Shown: piece after piece, positions 47,612 to 56,968 of the stretch | Layout: each line of letters begins with the position of its first letter | Numbering within the stretch: the stretch's first letter is position 1 | Origin: Pseudomonadales bacterium | GTDB taxonomy: Bacteria > Pseudomonadota > Gammaproteobacteria > Pseudomonadales > Azotimanducaceae | Assembly: GCA_028281005.1 (NCBI GenBank) | Contig: JANQKS010000106.1 | Location: 1 to 64,000 of the forward strand | DNA: 64,000 bases | Direction of reading: 5' to 3' | The notes under the pieces: generated by a model | Told to the model about the DNA's origin: nothing | The model's database searches: none | Seen by the model: the letters and a program-made list of their open reading frames with translations, nothing else | Made by a program: the position numbers and the translations under genes

Positions 47612-47629
47612 ATCCGTTTGGATGTTTTG

Positions 47630-48487
47630 TTATGGAGCAAAAACCGCGAGCACGTTATCACGAAAGACGAGGGTGACCCAACCGGCGATACCCAGAAATG
47701 GGCCGAATGGGATGGGTTCGCTGCGGCTTTGCTTGGCCGTGACCATACGCACGACGGCGTAGAGCAACCCGCTGGCAGCGGCTAGGAGGATGATGCTGGG
47801 TAAAGCTTGCCAGCCTAACCAGGCACCGAGTGCTGCCAACAACTTAAAGTCCCCGTAGCCCATACCTTCTTTGCCGGTGAGGAGTTTAAACCCCCAATAC
47901 GTGCTCCACAGAAACAGGTAACCGGCAATGGCACCGATGAGCGCATCCTGTACCGATACGATGCCTGTCGTGAAGGTGTTGGCGATCAAGCCAAGCCACA
48001 GTAGCGGGTAGGTGATCTGATCGGGTAACAAGGTGGTGTCGTAGTCGATAAAAACCAACGCAACGACCATCCAGGTGAACAGGCACGCAAACAGACCGAG
48101 CCAGGTAAAACCAAATACAAAAACCACCGCAACTGAGCACAGCGCCGTGAGCACCTCAATGCTGGGATAACGTATCGATATGGGCGCGTGGCAGGCTGTA
48201 CACTTGCCGCGTTGGATGAGCCAGCTGAGGACCGGGATGTTTTCCCATGCTCTGATCTGATGCCCGCAATGGGGACACCGCGAGCGGGGTGTCATTAAGT
48301 TAAATGGGGCAGGCGGCTCCCTACCGCCGTTGGGTAATTCAAGCAGCTCGTGCGCTTGTTGCCGCCATTCCCGGTCCAGCATAACCGGGAGGCGGTAGAT
48401 GACGACATTGAGAAAACTACCGACGCAGAGCGCAATCCAAACCAATAGAGTAAGGCCCTGCCAGCCGTAGGCGGTAAGAGATTCCAT
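47630..48487 (-). CDS. pilD: Type IV prepilin peptidase/N-methyltransferase PilD
   Basis: PilD cleaves the leader of type IV prepilins and N-methylates the new N-terminus. The 285-aa protein has the four cytoplasmic cysteines in CPHCGHQIRAWENIPVLSW and GKCTACHAPI, the two catalytic aspartates in FIDYDTTLLPDQ and MGYGDFKLLAALGAW, and about eight membrane segments. It follows pilC after 45 nt. Its likely substrates in this window are pilA and the second pilin. Confidence 0.96.
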   Translation of the reverse strand: MESLTAYGWQGLTLLVWIALCVGSFLNVVIYRLPVMLDREWRQQAHELLELPNGGREPPAPFNLMTPRSRCPHCGHQIRAWENIPVLSWLIQRGKCTACHAPISIRYPSIEVLTALCSVAVVFVFGFTWLGLFACLFTWMVVALVFIDYDTTLLPDQITYPLLWLGLIANTFTTGIVSVQDALIGAIAGYLFLWSTYWGFKLLTGKEGMGYGDFKLLAALGAWLGWQALPSIILLAAASGLLYAVVRMVTAKQSRSEPIPFGPFLGIAGWVTLVFRDNVLAVFAP

Positions 48488-48532
48488 TCTCTTGAATCAG
48501 TCTCTTATAGTGGTGGGCGGCAGCCTTTGCGC

Positions 48533-49747
48533 TTAGCCGCCAACAACGGCACCCAGCTGGAAGATCGGCAGGTACATAGCGATGATCAAGCCACCTACCA
48601 AGACGCCTAACACAGCCATGATCATGGGTTCCATGAGGGCGGTGAGGTTATCTACCGCGTTGTCCACCTGCTCTTCATAGTAGGTGGCGGACTTGTCCAG
48701 CATGTCATCCAAGGCGCCGGCTTCCTCTCCGATGGCGACCATCTGGGTGACCATATTGGGGAACACGCCGGTATTGCGCATACTGAAGTTCAGCTGTTGA
48801 CCGGTGGAGACATCGTCGCGGATGCGATAAACCGCCTCGACAAAGACACTGTTGCCGGTAGAACCGGCTACGGAATTGAGTGCGTCCACCAGCGGCACAC
48901 CAGCGGCAAAAGTAGTAGAAAGCGTTCGCGCGTATCTGGCGATGGCCGATTTCTCAACAATGTTGCCTGCTACGGGCGCTTTTAGCACCAATTTGTCCAT
49001 GGTCTCCCGAAATCCTTTTGAGCGTTTATGAATCTCCGAGAAAACAAAGCCCAGTGCGATCAGGCCTGCGGCGATCAGGAACCAATAGGCCTGCGCAAAT
49101 TCTGAAAAGCGGATCACCAACTGGGTGAAGGCCGGCAGCTCAGCGCCGAAACCAGCAAACACTTGTTCGAACTGCGGTACTACTTTGACCAGCAAGATCC
49201 CGGATACGATGACCGCCACGACAATAACCGCTATGGGGTAGGTCATGGCTTTCTTAACTTTGGCCTTCAGAGATTCGGTTTTTTCTTTGTAGGTGGCGAT
49301 CCGGTCCAGCATGGATTCTAATGCACCTGACTGTTCGCCGGCTTCTACCAGGTTACAGAACAGTTCATCAAACTCATTGGGGTGACGTCGGATTGCCGCG
49401 GCAAAGGAGTTACCGCCTGCCACGTCTTGGCGAATGTTCTTGATCAATTCAGCGAGCTTAGGTTTGTCGACCCCATCCGCGACGATGTCAAAAGCTTGTA
49501 CCAAGGGTACACCGGCGCGCATCATGGTGGCCATCTGCCGTGTAAATAAGGCGATGTCGGCGGGCTTTACCTTGCCACCGCCGCCGAAAGAAAGGCCGGC
49601 ACGTTTCTTGGTGACTTTGTTGGCGACGATGCCTTGGCGGCGAAGTTCCGCCTTGGCAATGGCGGGTGTTGATGAAGTGATCTCACCCTTGGTCGTACGA
49701 CCCTGTTTGTCCTTGCCTTCCCAGACAAATACTGCGCTTTCGGCCAT
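48533..49747 (-). CDS. pilC: Type IV pilus inner-membrane platform protein PilC
   Basis: PilC is the GspF-family platform that couples the PilB/PilT motors to pilin polymerisation. The 404-aa protein has two T2SSF repeats (about residues 70-195 and 275-395) with LFTRQMATMMRAGVPLVQAF and LSTTFAAGVPLVDAL, and three to four membrane segments. It lies between pilB and pilD. Confidence 0.96.
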   Translation of the reverse strand: MAESAVFVWEGKDKQGRTTKGEITSSTPAIAKAELRRQGIVANKVTKKRAGLSFGGGGKVKPADIALFTRQMATMMRAGVPLVQAFDIVADGVDKPKLAELIKNIRQDVAGGNSFAAAIRRHPNEFDELFCNLVEAGEQSGALESMLDRIATYKEKTESLKAKVKKAMTYPIAVIVVAVIVSGILLVKVVPQFEQVFAGFGAELPAFTQLVIRFSEFAQAYWFLIAAGLIALGFVFSEIHKRSKGFRETMDKLVLKAPVAGNIVEKSAIARYARTLSTTFAAGVPLVDALNSVAGSTGNSVFVEAVYRIRDDVSTGQQLNFSMRNTGVFPNMVTQMVAIGEEAGALDDMLDKSATYYEEQVDNAVDNLTALMEPMIMAVLGVLVGGLIIAMYLPIFQLGAVVGG

Positions 49748-49790
49748 CTCTCTAAACTACCTCAAGTGACACTTGGATGAGTGACATAAT

Positions 49791-51518
49791 TTAATGACCG
49801 GTGGTAACCCGGTTAGCTTCGGCGAGACTCGTTACCCCTTGCATCACTTTCAAGAGGCCGGAACGCCGCAAATCATTAAAGCCGTGCTCTCTGGCCTGTT
49901 CGGCCAGCTGCAAGCTGTTTCCTTCTTCCATGATAATACGGGACATCTCAGGAGTTATTTTAACTACTTCATATATTCCGACTCGGCCTTTGTAGCCGTT
50001 GTTGCACTTGCTACAGCCGTCTGGATTGGCTTCAAACAGCTCAAATCCGGTGCTGATGTCTTCCTCCGTGAATCCTTCCTCGACCAGTACAGATTTGGGC
50101 ACGTCCATGGCCACCTTACATTCGTTACACAAGCGACGCGCGAGACGCTGCGCAATGATCAAATTCACCGAGGTTGCCAAGTTAAATGACGGAACACCCA
50201 TATTGCTCAAGCGTGTGAGGGTCTCCGGCGCAGAGTTGGTGTGCAGTGTGGACAGTACCATGTGACCGGTTTGCGCGGCCTTGATGGCAATTTCCGCCGT
50301 TTCTAAGTCACGGATCTCACCCACCATGACCACGTCCGGGTCCTGGCGCAAAAAGGAGCGCAACGCCGAGGAGAAGTCTAACCCCACCTTGTGGTTAACG
50401 TTCACCTGGTTGATGCCTTCCAGGTTGATTTCCACCGGGTCTTCGGCGGTGGCAATATTGGTCTCTGACGTGTTGAGGATGTTCAAGCCGGTATACAAGG
50501 TAACAGTTTTACCGGAGCCGGTGGGCCCGGTGACCAATATCATACCTTGCGGACGGTGCAGAGAGTCGAGAAACAGCTCCTGTTGGAACTCCTCGAAACC
50601 CAGCGCCTCAATACCCATTTTGGCGCTGGAGGGATCGAGGATCCGCAATACAATTTTCTCACCCCACAACGTTGGTAGGGTATTCACGCGGAAATCGATG
50701 GCGCGGGTTTTTGACAGCTTCATCTTGATGCGGCCGTCTTGAGGCACGCGGCGTTCGGAGATGTCCATTTCCGACATCACTTTTAAGCGCGCTGCTAAGC
50801 GGGTGCCGAGGTTTTGTGGCGGTGAGCTCACCACGTGCAGCACACCGTCAGTACGAAACCGCACTCGGTAAGTCTTTTCATAGGGTTCAAAGTGAATGTC
50901 AGACGCCCCGGTTTTAATGGCGTCCAGCAGCATTTTGTTGACGAAACGTACAATCGGCGTGTCGTCGGTGGCGGAGCCCGGGTCCTCTTCTTCGGCTGCG
51001 TCGGCTTCTTCGAACGCGTCCATATCGAGGTCTTCGAGCTCACCCCCGTCAAGATCCCCTAAACCATCGTCTTCCTGAGCGTTTAAGAAGCTGTCAATGA
51101 AGGCTGAGAGTTTGTCCTCTTCAACCAGCACCGGCTCGGTGTTAACCCCGGTTTGGAACTTGATTTCATCCAGCGCCTGCAAGTTGGTCGGGTCGGATAC
51201 CGCAACAAATAGGCGCACACCACGGCGCACCAACGGCATGGCATTGTGTTGGCGAATGAGCTGTTCTTTGACTAGGTCTTTGGGAATACTCTCGACGTCG
51301 AATACCGACAGATCCATCAACGGCACACCAAATTCCTGTGCCGCGCTGGCGGCCAAGACTTTGGCTTCCACTAAGGTATTTTGTACGAGGTAGCTGACCA
51401 GCGGTTGTCCGGCTTTGCGCGCCTCGTCGGTGGCGGTGACCGCTACTTCGGCTTCTATCAGCCCATCGTCGACGAGGCGACGGGCGAGACCGCTGAGTGC
51501 TATTGGTTCTGTGGCCAT
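49791..51518 (-). CDS. pilB: Type IV pilus extension ATPase PilB
   Basis: PilB is the hexameric ATPase powering pilus extension. The 575-aa form starts MATEPIALSGLARRL; the ORF track adds 46 unlikely codons. It has an N-terminal MshEN-type domain, Walker A GPTGSGKTVTLYTGL, Asp box DPVEINLEGINQV, Walker B region LRQDPDVVMVGEIRD, His box QTGHMVLSTLHTN, and a CxxC...CxxC zinc motif (CNEC, CSKC) near the C-terminus. It is divergent from pilA. Confidence 0.96.
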   Translation of the reverse strand: MATEPIALSGLARRLVDDGLIEAEVAVTATDEARKAGQPLVSYLVQNTLVEAKVLAASAAQEFGVPLMDLSVFDVESIPKDLVKEQLIRQHNAMPLVRRGVRLFVAVSDPTNLQALDEIKFQTGVNTEPVLVEEDKLSAFIDSFLNAQEDDGLGDLDGGELEDLDMDAFEEADAAEEEDPGSATDDTPIVRFVNKMLLDAIKTGASDIHFEPYEKTYRVRFRTDGVLHVVSSPPQNLGTRLAARLKVMSEMDISERRVPQDGRIKMKLSKTRAIDFRVNTLPTLWGEKIVLRILDPSSAKMGIEALGFEEFQQELFLDSLHRPQGMILVTGPTGSGKTVTLYTGLNILNTSETNIATAEDPVEINLEGINQVNVNHKVGLDFSSALRSFLRQDPDVVMVGEIRDLETAEIAIKAAQTGHMVLSTLHTNSAPETLTRLSNMGVPSFNLATSVNLIIAQRLARRLCNECKVAMDVPKSVLVEEGFTEEDISTGFELFEANPDGCSKCNNGYKGRVGIYEVVKITPEMSRIIMEEGNSLQLAEQAREHGFNDLRRSGLLKVMQGVTSLAEANRVTTGH

Positions 51519-51835
51519 ACTGCGCTTAAGATCCTTTTTAAGTCGGCGATAAACGGCGCCAAAGGACGGCGTGCCGCTATTTTCGTTAGCACTTGCATTG
51601 GTAATTAAAGTGGCAACTAACAATACCCGCACGCAGCCGACAAAGTGTAGGCTCAAGTCGCATGGCTGTCGATAAGCCTGTCACATTTTTCCCTGCCGGA
51701 TAGCCACCCAATCTGGCACCGGTTTAAGCTGTATCGGCCCGCGTCACCAACGCTTTAGCAGATGTTCTATGGACTGCAGCAAGACACCGTCGATGGCTTA
51801 CCTATTCTAGCGTTTATGCAATTTACTTATCTTTA

Positions 51836-51863
51836 TATTGGGCAAGCGATATTGGGCAAGCGG
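51836..51863. repeat. 14-bp tandem duplication upstream of pilA
   Basis: ATATTGGGCAAGCG is present twice in perfect tandem about 200 bp upstream of the sigma-54 promoter, inside the divergent pilB/pilA region. Two copies are too few for a CRISPR or VNTR; duplicated regulator sites are possible. Confidence 0.7.
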
Positions 51864-52060
51864 ATGGCTGGGTGGATATCGGGTAACGGTTTTGCCCACT
51901 GTGACGGTCAGGGTCAGCAAGTGACGTTAATCCGTGGCTGTTACGGCGGTCAGCAGGGGGTGCTAAGTGCCTACAGAACTCCCTGCAGCTGTCTTACCCC
52001 TGAGTTAAGTGTTTGAAATATATAGTGTTCGTTGCCAGATGCTCGCTGTAGGAGCAAAGT

Positions 52061-52076
52061 TGGCATGGGGCTTGCT
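52061..52076 (+). promoter_or_regulatory. Sigma-54 (-24/-12) promoter of pilA
   Basis: TGGCATGGGGCTTGCT fits the RpoN consensus TGGCACGGNNNTTGCW with one change and exact spacing between GG and GC. It lies 85-100 bp upstream of the pilA start; PilS/PilR-RpoN control of pilA is the Pseudomonas precedent, and rpoN is in this window. Confidence 0.85.
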
Positions 52077-52160
52077 TTTCTTTGGGCGACGGGCGCGGCT
52101 TGCGTGACTTAAGTCCATGGCTGCCACGTTTTGACACTTAAGTAACGGAGTATGTTTGAA

Positions 52161-52634
52161 ATGAAAAACGCACTGCAAAAGGGTTTCACCCTGATCGAAC
52201 TGATGATCGTGGTAGCCATCATCGGCATTTTGGCCGCTGTGGCACTGCCTGCGTATCAGTCTTATATCGAAACCGCCAACATGGGTAAGGTAAACAGCCA
52301 CTATGAAGAGGGCATCAAGTTTGCTCGCGGCGAAATGTCTCGAGTTCGCACTAACCTTTCCATGGGAATCATGGACCAGGACGCCGCCGATGACGCGCTG
52401 GCTGAAGCTGGCTTCCTGGATAACCTGGAACGTGAAATCGGCTTGACGAAGTTCACGACAGGTGCGCCGAACGGCGGTCCGGCTTATGACGCGCTGGGTT
52501 CAGTGGTTGCTGACTCAGGTACGGTTGGCTTCACGTTTGGTGGTGCGGTGAGCACAGGTAATGCAAACATCGTTGTCTACCGGCCCGTTTACCTCGGCTT
52601 CACGAATCAGGTTTCTGAGACTGTTAACTGGTAG
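52161..52634 (+). CDS. pilA: Type IV pilin, probable major pilin PilA
   Basis: This is the structural subunit of type IV pili. The 157-aa prepilin starts [20 protein letters not shown], with cleavage after Gly8 before Phe, the class IVa pattern, and the invariant Glu5. The ATG at 52161 is preferred because GGAG lies about ten bases upstream; the ATG at 52152 would be only one base from it. The mature protein contains no cysteine, so the usual C-terminal disulfide loop is absent. A strong terminator follows. Confidence 0.92.
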   Translation: MKNALQKGFTLIELMIVVAIIGILAAVALPAYQSYIETANMGKVNSHYEEGIKFARGEMSRVRTNLSMGIMDQDAADDALAEAGFLDNLEREIGLTKFTTGAPNGGPAYDALGSVVADSGTVGFTFGGAVSTGNANIVVYRPVYLGFTNQVSETVNW

Positions 52635-52690
52635 TCGACGGAACTTCCGGTCTATACCCGGCAACTGCCGAGAGTATGGATACTAGATCC

Positions 52691-52718
52691 AAAAAGGGCA
52701 GCGTCGCTGCCCTTTTTT
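52691..52718 (+). terminator. Intrinsic terminator after pilA
   Basis: AAAAAGGGCAGC and GCTGCCCTTTTTT form a 12-bp stem around a 3-nt loop with a T-tract in both directions, so it can act bidirectionally. Confidence 0.93.
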
Positions 52719-52770
52719 ACGATGGGCTAAGGGATAATGTACTTAGAGGCGACTTGTAGAGGTGGTTAGA

Positions 52771-53136
52771 ATGAAAGACAGTCAAGGTTTTACATTGGTA
52801 GAGTTGATGATCGCAATCGGGATTATTGCTGTATTGGCGGCGTTTGCGTTGCCGGCCTACAATTCTTACATCACGACTGCTGAGCAGGGACAATTGATAA
52901 GCAACATCAAAACAATGGAGGTCTTTCAGGAGGATTTTTTCCTGCGCAACGGGGAGTATGCCGTTGATCTCGACGATAATGACGCGATTAGAATTGAAAT
53001 TGGTTGGGTGCCCCAAAGAGACGATGACATTGCCTACTCCATCGCGGATGGCGACGGCACCAGCTACGAAGTCACCGCCGTCAGCCCGAGCGGTATGACC
53101 ATTTGTATGGAATATCCTGCAAATACGCCCTGCTAA
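52771..53136 (+). CDS. Second type IV pilin-like protein
   Basis: A second prepilin lies just downstream of pilA. The 121-aa form starts [20 protein letters not shown] at ATG with AGGTGG upstream; the track's GTG start adds three residues. Cleavage is expected between Gly6 and Phe7. It resembles minor pilins or short PilA/PilE paralogues and has two cysteines near the C-terminus ([11 protein letters not shown]) that could form a small disulfide loop. It follows its own weak promoter region after the pilA terminator. Confidence 0.85.
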   Translation: MKDSQGFTLVELMIAIGIIAVLAAFALPAYNSYITTAEQGQLISNIKTMEVFQEDFFLRNGEYAVDLDDNDAIRIEIGWVPQRDDDIAYSIADGDGTSYEVTAVSPSGMTICMEYPANTPC

Positions 53137-53184
53137 GTATCTCGACTTTATTCGTGCGTGCAAACGCAGTAAGGTTGCGCGCAC

Positions 53185-53260
<76 letters not shown>

Positions 53261-53319
53261 ACTCGAAGTAAACCGACATCGACACCCTTCACAAACCTTG
53301 GACAGCATGCTCGGATGCA

Positions 53320-55206
53320 TTGCATCTGAATCAAGGCGGTGTGGTTCAAAATCTTTGGTTGGCGTTGTGTGTATTTGCGAGTTGCTTTTTCTACGGTGCA
53401 ATCAATCCCGTTTGGGTGCTACCTGCTTTACTTGGCCCTCTGCTTGTTCTGGCATCCACACCTAGTGACCGCTTCATCAGCCTGCAGCTGCAGTCGCCCC
53501 GGCTGCTTTGGGGTTCCCTTGCTGCTCTGAGCCTAATCATCGCGCACCAAACGGTGGTGAGTATAAATCCAGACGCAAGTTTTATTCCGAGCATCGTCCT
53601 CGCTTGTTTGCCGCTATGGGTGCTGACGGTTGCAGTCGCAAAAAACCCGCCACAGCTTTGGGCCTTCCTCACACTGCTAGTTACAAATCTTGCGGTCATC
53701 AGCGTTGTCGATTTCTTGATCCTTCAACAGCGTTCGCACGCGCCACTCGTTGATCCCGGCAACTACCTAACGCTGCTGTATTTTGCGTGGATCCCTTGGG
53801 TTGTGGCTGCACTTATGAAGCCGCTGAGGGGAATCACGCTTTGGCTGTTCCTTAGTATTACGGTTGTCTTCAGTATTGCCATGCTCGCAACACACTTGCG
53901 ATTTGCGGTTTTGGTGCTTGTGTTCATGGTGTTAGTTGTCGTCCTGCTATGTTTTAGGTCGAGCAGCCGCTGGACTACTGGTATAGCGATCATCGCGGCG
54001 ATTATTTTCGGTGGTGTGACGTATCTGCTTCTGGATCCTGCCGGTGCCGCATCCTCGTTCGGCGATGCAAGTCGACAAGCCACGCAACAAAGCCCACGGC
54101 TCCTCCTGTGGCAATCAACCTGGGAAGCAGTGAAGGATATGGGAGGCATTAATGGCACTGGCGTTGGAACCTTCCTCCAAGTATATCCGTCGTTTCGCTC
54201 TCCGGCAGAACAGTCAACTTCAGGTGTTGTGGTACACAATGATTATCTGCAACTCCTTTTGGAAGGCGGCGTTTGGCTTTTTGTGCCTTTGATAGCTCTG
54301 TGTGCGGCGATTGGACTGGCGATATTAAAAGGAGTTCTTTTAGGTCCTGTCCCAGAGCGCGAAGCGGGGCTGTTCGTTGCCATGGGCGTGGCTGCTTTAC
54401 ACGCCTCCGTAAATTTTGTGTTCTCCGTACTTCCTTTGGTTCTTTTATTTGCAGTCGCGCTGGCATTGGCTTCCAGAGGACTATTGCCCGAACGATGTCC
54501 CTCCCAATCGATCAGTAGTAGAAGATGGATTTTTGGCAAAGCCATGATTTGTGCACTTTTAGTTTTGAACATAGCTTATGTCATGCTGCACGTGACCAAC
54601 CTTGCCGTATTTGCGGGGTACAACCAGGTGATTGGCGCTCACTATATCCGCGCAGATGGGGAACGCGCGCTGGAGTACGCTAACCTGTCGCAGCGTTTGA
54701 ACGGTGCGCGAGGTTTGCCGTTTTTTGGTGAAGCACGATTATTGGAACAGAAACTGGCGGCTGAGCCAACGCCGATGAATCTAAGCCGAACCGAAGCTGC
54801 ATACCAACGTTCCGCCGAGTTGGGTGGCTTGAACGCCGCTGTGTTGGTTAACTATGCAATGTTCAAGCAGGCGGTTGGACAGACCCAAGCTGGGCGTGAT
54901 CTTTTGGAGGAGGCGTTAAGAATTAACCCCTACGACCTTTTTGCTAGTGTAGCTCTATTGCATTTTTACGAAACACAAAAAGAGCCGCTGGAAGTTCAAA
55001 GGATTTCCCAACAAATACTTAAGTGGTGCAAACTAATTGCTAAGGAACCTGGGGCCGAGCAGTTGTTTGAACGAATAAAAACCAAATATGTGGGTTCTTC
55101 GGCAGATGCTGAGCGCCTTGAGGTGTGCATGCGTGAGCTTCATCGGCCACGCGGGGGCGGCAGGCACCAGACACCTCTCATGCGGTGGGCCGCTGGTAAG
55201 GCATAG
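53320..55206 (+). CDS. TfpO/PglL-like pilin O-glycan ligase (Wzy/WaaL family)
   Basis: This is a polytopic membrane protein of the O-antigen ligase/oligosaccharyltransferase superfamily, likely attaching glycan to the pilin encoded upstream. The 628-aa product has about ten to twelve hydrophobic segments in the first 440 residues and a soluble TPR-like C-terminus (GLNAAVLVNYAMFKQAVGQT). The catalytic-loop motif VVHNDYLQLLLEGG (about residues 304-317) is present. The start is a TTG with no strong Shine-Dalgarno; GTG at 53341 is an alternative. Sequence is AT-richer than the neighbours by eye. Confidence 0.82.
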   Translation: MHLNQGGVVQNLWLALCVFASCFFYGAINPVWVLPALLGPLLVLASTPSDRFISLQLQSPRLLWGSLAALSLIIAHQTVVSINPDASFIPSIVLACLPLWVLTVAVAKNPPQLWAFLTLLVTNLAVISVVDFLILQQRSHAPLVDPGNYLTLLYFAWIPWVVAALMKPLRGITLWLFLSITVVFSIAMLATHLRFAVLVLVFMVLVVVLLCFRSSSRWTTGIAIIAAIIFGGVTYLLLDPAGAASSFGDASRQATQQSPRLLLWQSTWEAVKDMGGINGTGVGTFLQVYPSFRSPAEQSTSGVVVHNDYLQLLLEGGVWLFVPLIALCAAIGLAILKGVLLGPVPEREAGLFVAMGVAALHASVNFVFSVLPLVLLFAVALALASRGLLPERCPSQSISSRRWIFGKAMICALLVLNIAYVMLHVTNLAVFAGYNQVIGAHYIRADGERALEYANLSQRLNGARGLPFFGEARLLEQKLAAEPTPMNLSRTEAAYQRSAELGGLNAAVLVNYAMFKQAVGQTQAGRDLLEEALRINPYDLFASVALLHFYETQKEPLEVQRISQQILKWCKLIAKEPGAEQLFERIKTKYVGSSADAERLEVCMRELHRPRGGGRHQTPLMRWAAGKA

Positions 55207-55208
55207 TT

Positions 55209-55946
55209 CTAGACATCCAAATTAGTAATCAGACCGATTCTCTCCAGACTGGCTCGGCGGTAAACGAGATAGCCGAAGACATACCGTGTGGAGAATACAT
55301 AAAAAGCGTAGTCTTCTAACTCTCCTCCGTTTTCTGCCAACCAGTTCGTTAGACGCTCTGTCCATTCGGGGCTAATTGTGATTTCAGCTGTCCTTTCAGC
55401 TGCGTCGACAAACCCTGGTGTAGCGGTTGAAAAAGGGACGTAATAATCGGTGAGTGTGTTCATGGAGCGACCTGATTTGAAATTCTCCGCGAAAAGATCG
55501 TAATGCTCGGTTTCGTTTTCGGGCATTTGCACAGCTACCCACTTCGGACCATTGCCTGGAAAATGTCGTAGGTCAGGAACGGAGACTCCTTCTTCGGCGC
55601 GATAGTCATCTGCTGACATCGTAGTAAAACGCCCCTCGGTGTAGACCACGGCCAACGGTCTTTCACTGTAGACCACCCAGGTACCCGCGCATAAGCACAC
55701 CATCTGTACAAGGCCTATCAATGTTAAATCTGTACGCAGGCCAGGTTTACCAGCTTTAAACACTACTAAGGTGAGGAGCGGGCCTAGCACCAGATCCACC
55801 GCAACAATAATCCGAACGCCGCGCCAGCCGCCGTCGTTGGCAAAGAAAATATCCGGGTACCATTCGAATACCACCAGATAGGCCAGCACAAAAAAGATCA
55901 GCAAACTGATGCCGAGATGGATTGCAAATGCTGTAAACCGACTCAT
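55209..55946 (-). CDS. TfpX/TfpZ-like type IV pilin accessory protein
   Basis: The 245-aa protein resembles TfpX/TfpZ accessory proteins found beside pilA in Pseudomonas groups, which affect pilin stability or assembly. It has four N-terminal membrane segments, a characteristic segment YPDIFFANDGGWRGVRIIVAVDLVLGP split by the loop, and a soluble C-terminal domain. The ATG at 55946 is chosen; the track's TTG 15 nt upstream is possible. It is convergent with the TfpO-like gene, with only 2 nt between stops. Confidence 0.78.
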   Translation of the reverse strand: MSRFTAFAIHLGISLLIFFVLAYLVVFEWYPDIFFANDGGWRGVRIIVAVDLVLGPLLTLVVFKAGKPGLRTDLTLIGLVQMVCLCAGTWVVYSERPLAVVYTEGRFTTMSADDYRAEEGVSVPDLRHFPGNGPKWVAVQMPENETEHYDLFAENFKSGRSMNTLTDYYVPFSTATPGFVDAAERTAEITISPEWTERLTNWLAENGGELEDYAFYVFSTRYVFGYLVYRRASLERIGLITNLDV

Positions 55947-56000
55947 CGCTTGGTCGCCCAACTCTGTCCGTGATTGCGTTTACGTTTTAGTTAAAGCCAG

Positions 56001-56852
56001 CTATATAAAGCGCATTGATAAATCGAGGGGATCGATGTTTTTGGTCAACTCGCCTACGGAAATATAGTCCACGCCGGTGGCGGCGATTTCAGTGATGGAT
56101 GTCTCATCTATGCCGCCGGAAGCTTCCAGCTTCAGCTTGCCGGCGGCCATCTGCACTGCGGTCTGGGAGTCTTGCAGCGAAAAGTTGTCCAACATGGCGA
56201 TGTCGGCGCCCGCGGCAATGGCTTCTTCGAGCTCCGCCAGCGATTCCGTTTCAACTTCCAGGGTTAAGTCCGGGTGGTGCGCGCGCGCCTGTTGCACCGC
56301 GGCGGTGATGCTGCCCGCAGCGGCAATGTGGTTTTCTTTGAGCAGGTAGGCGTCAAATAAACCCACGCGGTGATTCTGCCCGCCGCCGCAGGTGACCGCG
56401 TATTTTTGCGCCAAACGCAATCCGGGCAGCGTTTTACGGGTATCCAGCAGGGTGGTGCGGGTACCTTGCAAGAGCTTCACGTAGTGCGCGGTTTTGGTGG
56501 CGGTGCCGGACAACAGCTGGACAAAGTTCAGCATGGTGCGTTCGGTTGTAAGCAAGCTAGTTGCCGGTCCGCTTAAGTAAAACAGCACAGTATCCGCACA
56601 AATGGTTTCGCCGTCTTCGACTTGCCATTCGACGTTGATGCGCGTTTGGGTGCGTGTCCCGACTTGCCGCGCGGTCTCTTCCACCCACGCGCGGCCGCAG
56701 AAGACGCCGTCCTCACGGGTGATAACGCGTGCTTTTGCAACTACGCCTACCTCGATGAGTGCTGCCGAGACGTCTCCCGACCCGATGTCTTCGTCCAGTG
56801 CATCGCCTACATTACGTTGCACCGCTTGTTTAAGAATGTCTGCTGCAATCAT
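56001..56852 (-). CDS. nadC: Quinolinate phosphoribosyltransferase NadC
   Basis: NadC converts quinolinate and PRPP into nicotinate mononucleotide in de novo NAD synthesis. The 283-aa form starts MIAADILKQAVQRNVG; the track ORF adds 30 codons with no family similarity. Key segments: DEDIGSGDVSAAL, LLDTRKTLPGLRLAQKYAV with GGGQNHRVGLFDAYLLKENH, and LEASGGID near the C-terminus. It is divergent from ampD, an arrangement also found in Pseudomonas. Confidence 0.96.
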   Translation of the reverse strand: MIAADILKQAVQRNVGDALDEDIGSGDVSAALIEVGVVAKARVITREDGVFCGRAWVEETARQVGTRTQTRINVEWQVEDGETICADTVLFYLSGPATSLLTTERTMLNFVQLLSGTATKTAHYVKLLQGTRTTLLDTRKTLPGLRLAQKYAVTCGGGQNHRVGLFDAYLLKENHIAAAGSITAAVQQARAHHPDLTLEVETESLAELEEAIAAGADIAMLDNFSLQDSQTAVQMAAGKLKLEASGGIDETSITEIAATGVDYISVGELTKNIDPLDLSMRFI

Positions 56853-56968
56853 GAAACTATGTACCGGTCGGTGGTGTTGACGGGCTGAAAGGCAGACAAT
56901 TGTAGTCCTTGAGAACCGTTGAACAAGTTTACAGCTGTGCAATTTGAAGCAAAGGATGGCGTCACCCG

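Larger units (their letters stand above)
51519..52160. other. pilB-pilA divergent regulatory region
   Basis: This gap of about 640 bp holds a 14-bp tandem duplication (ATATTGGGCAAGCG at 51836-51863) and the sigma-54 promoter of pilA. A PilR-type activator would be expected to bind upstream of that promoter, but I cannot place its sites with confidence. The track ORF 51762-52016 (84 aa) shows no recognisable domain. Confidence 0.5.

Noticed and set aside
51836-51863. CRISPR-like repeats
   Set aside because: Only two adjacent 14-bp units with no spacer; no cas genes in the window.
51762-52016. 84-aa ORF between pilB and pilA
   Set aside because: No domain or Shine-Dalgarno, and it runs through the tandem repeat; the region is better explained as regulatory.
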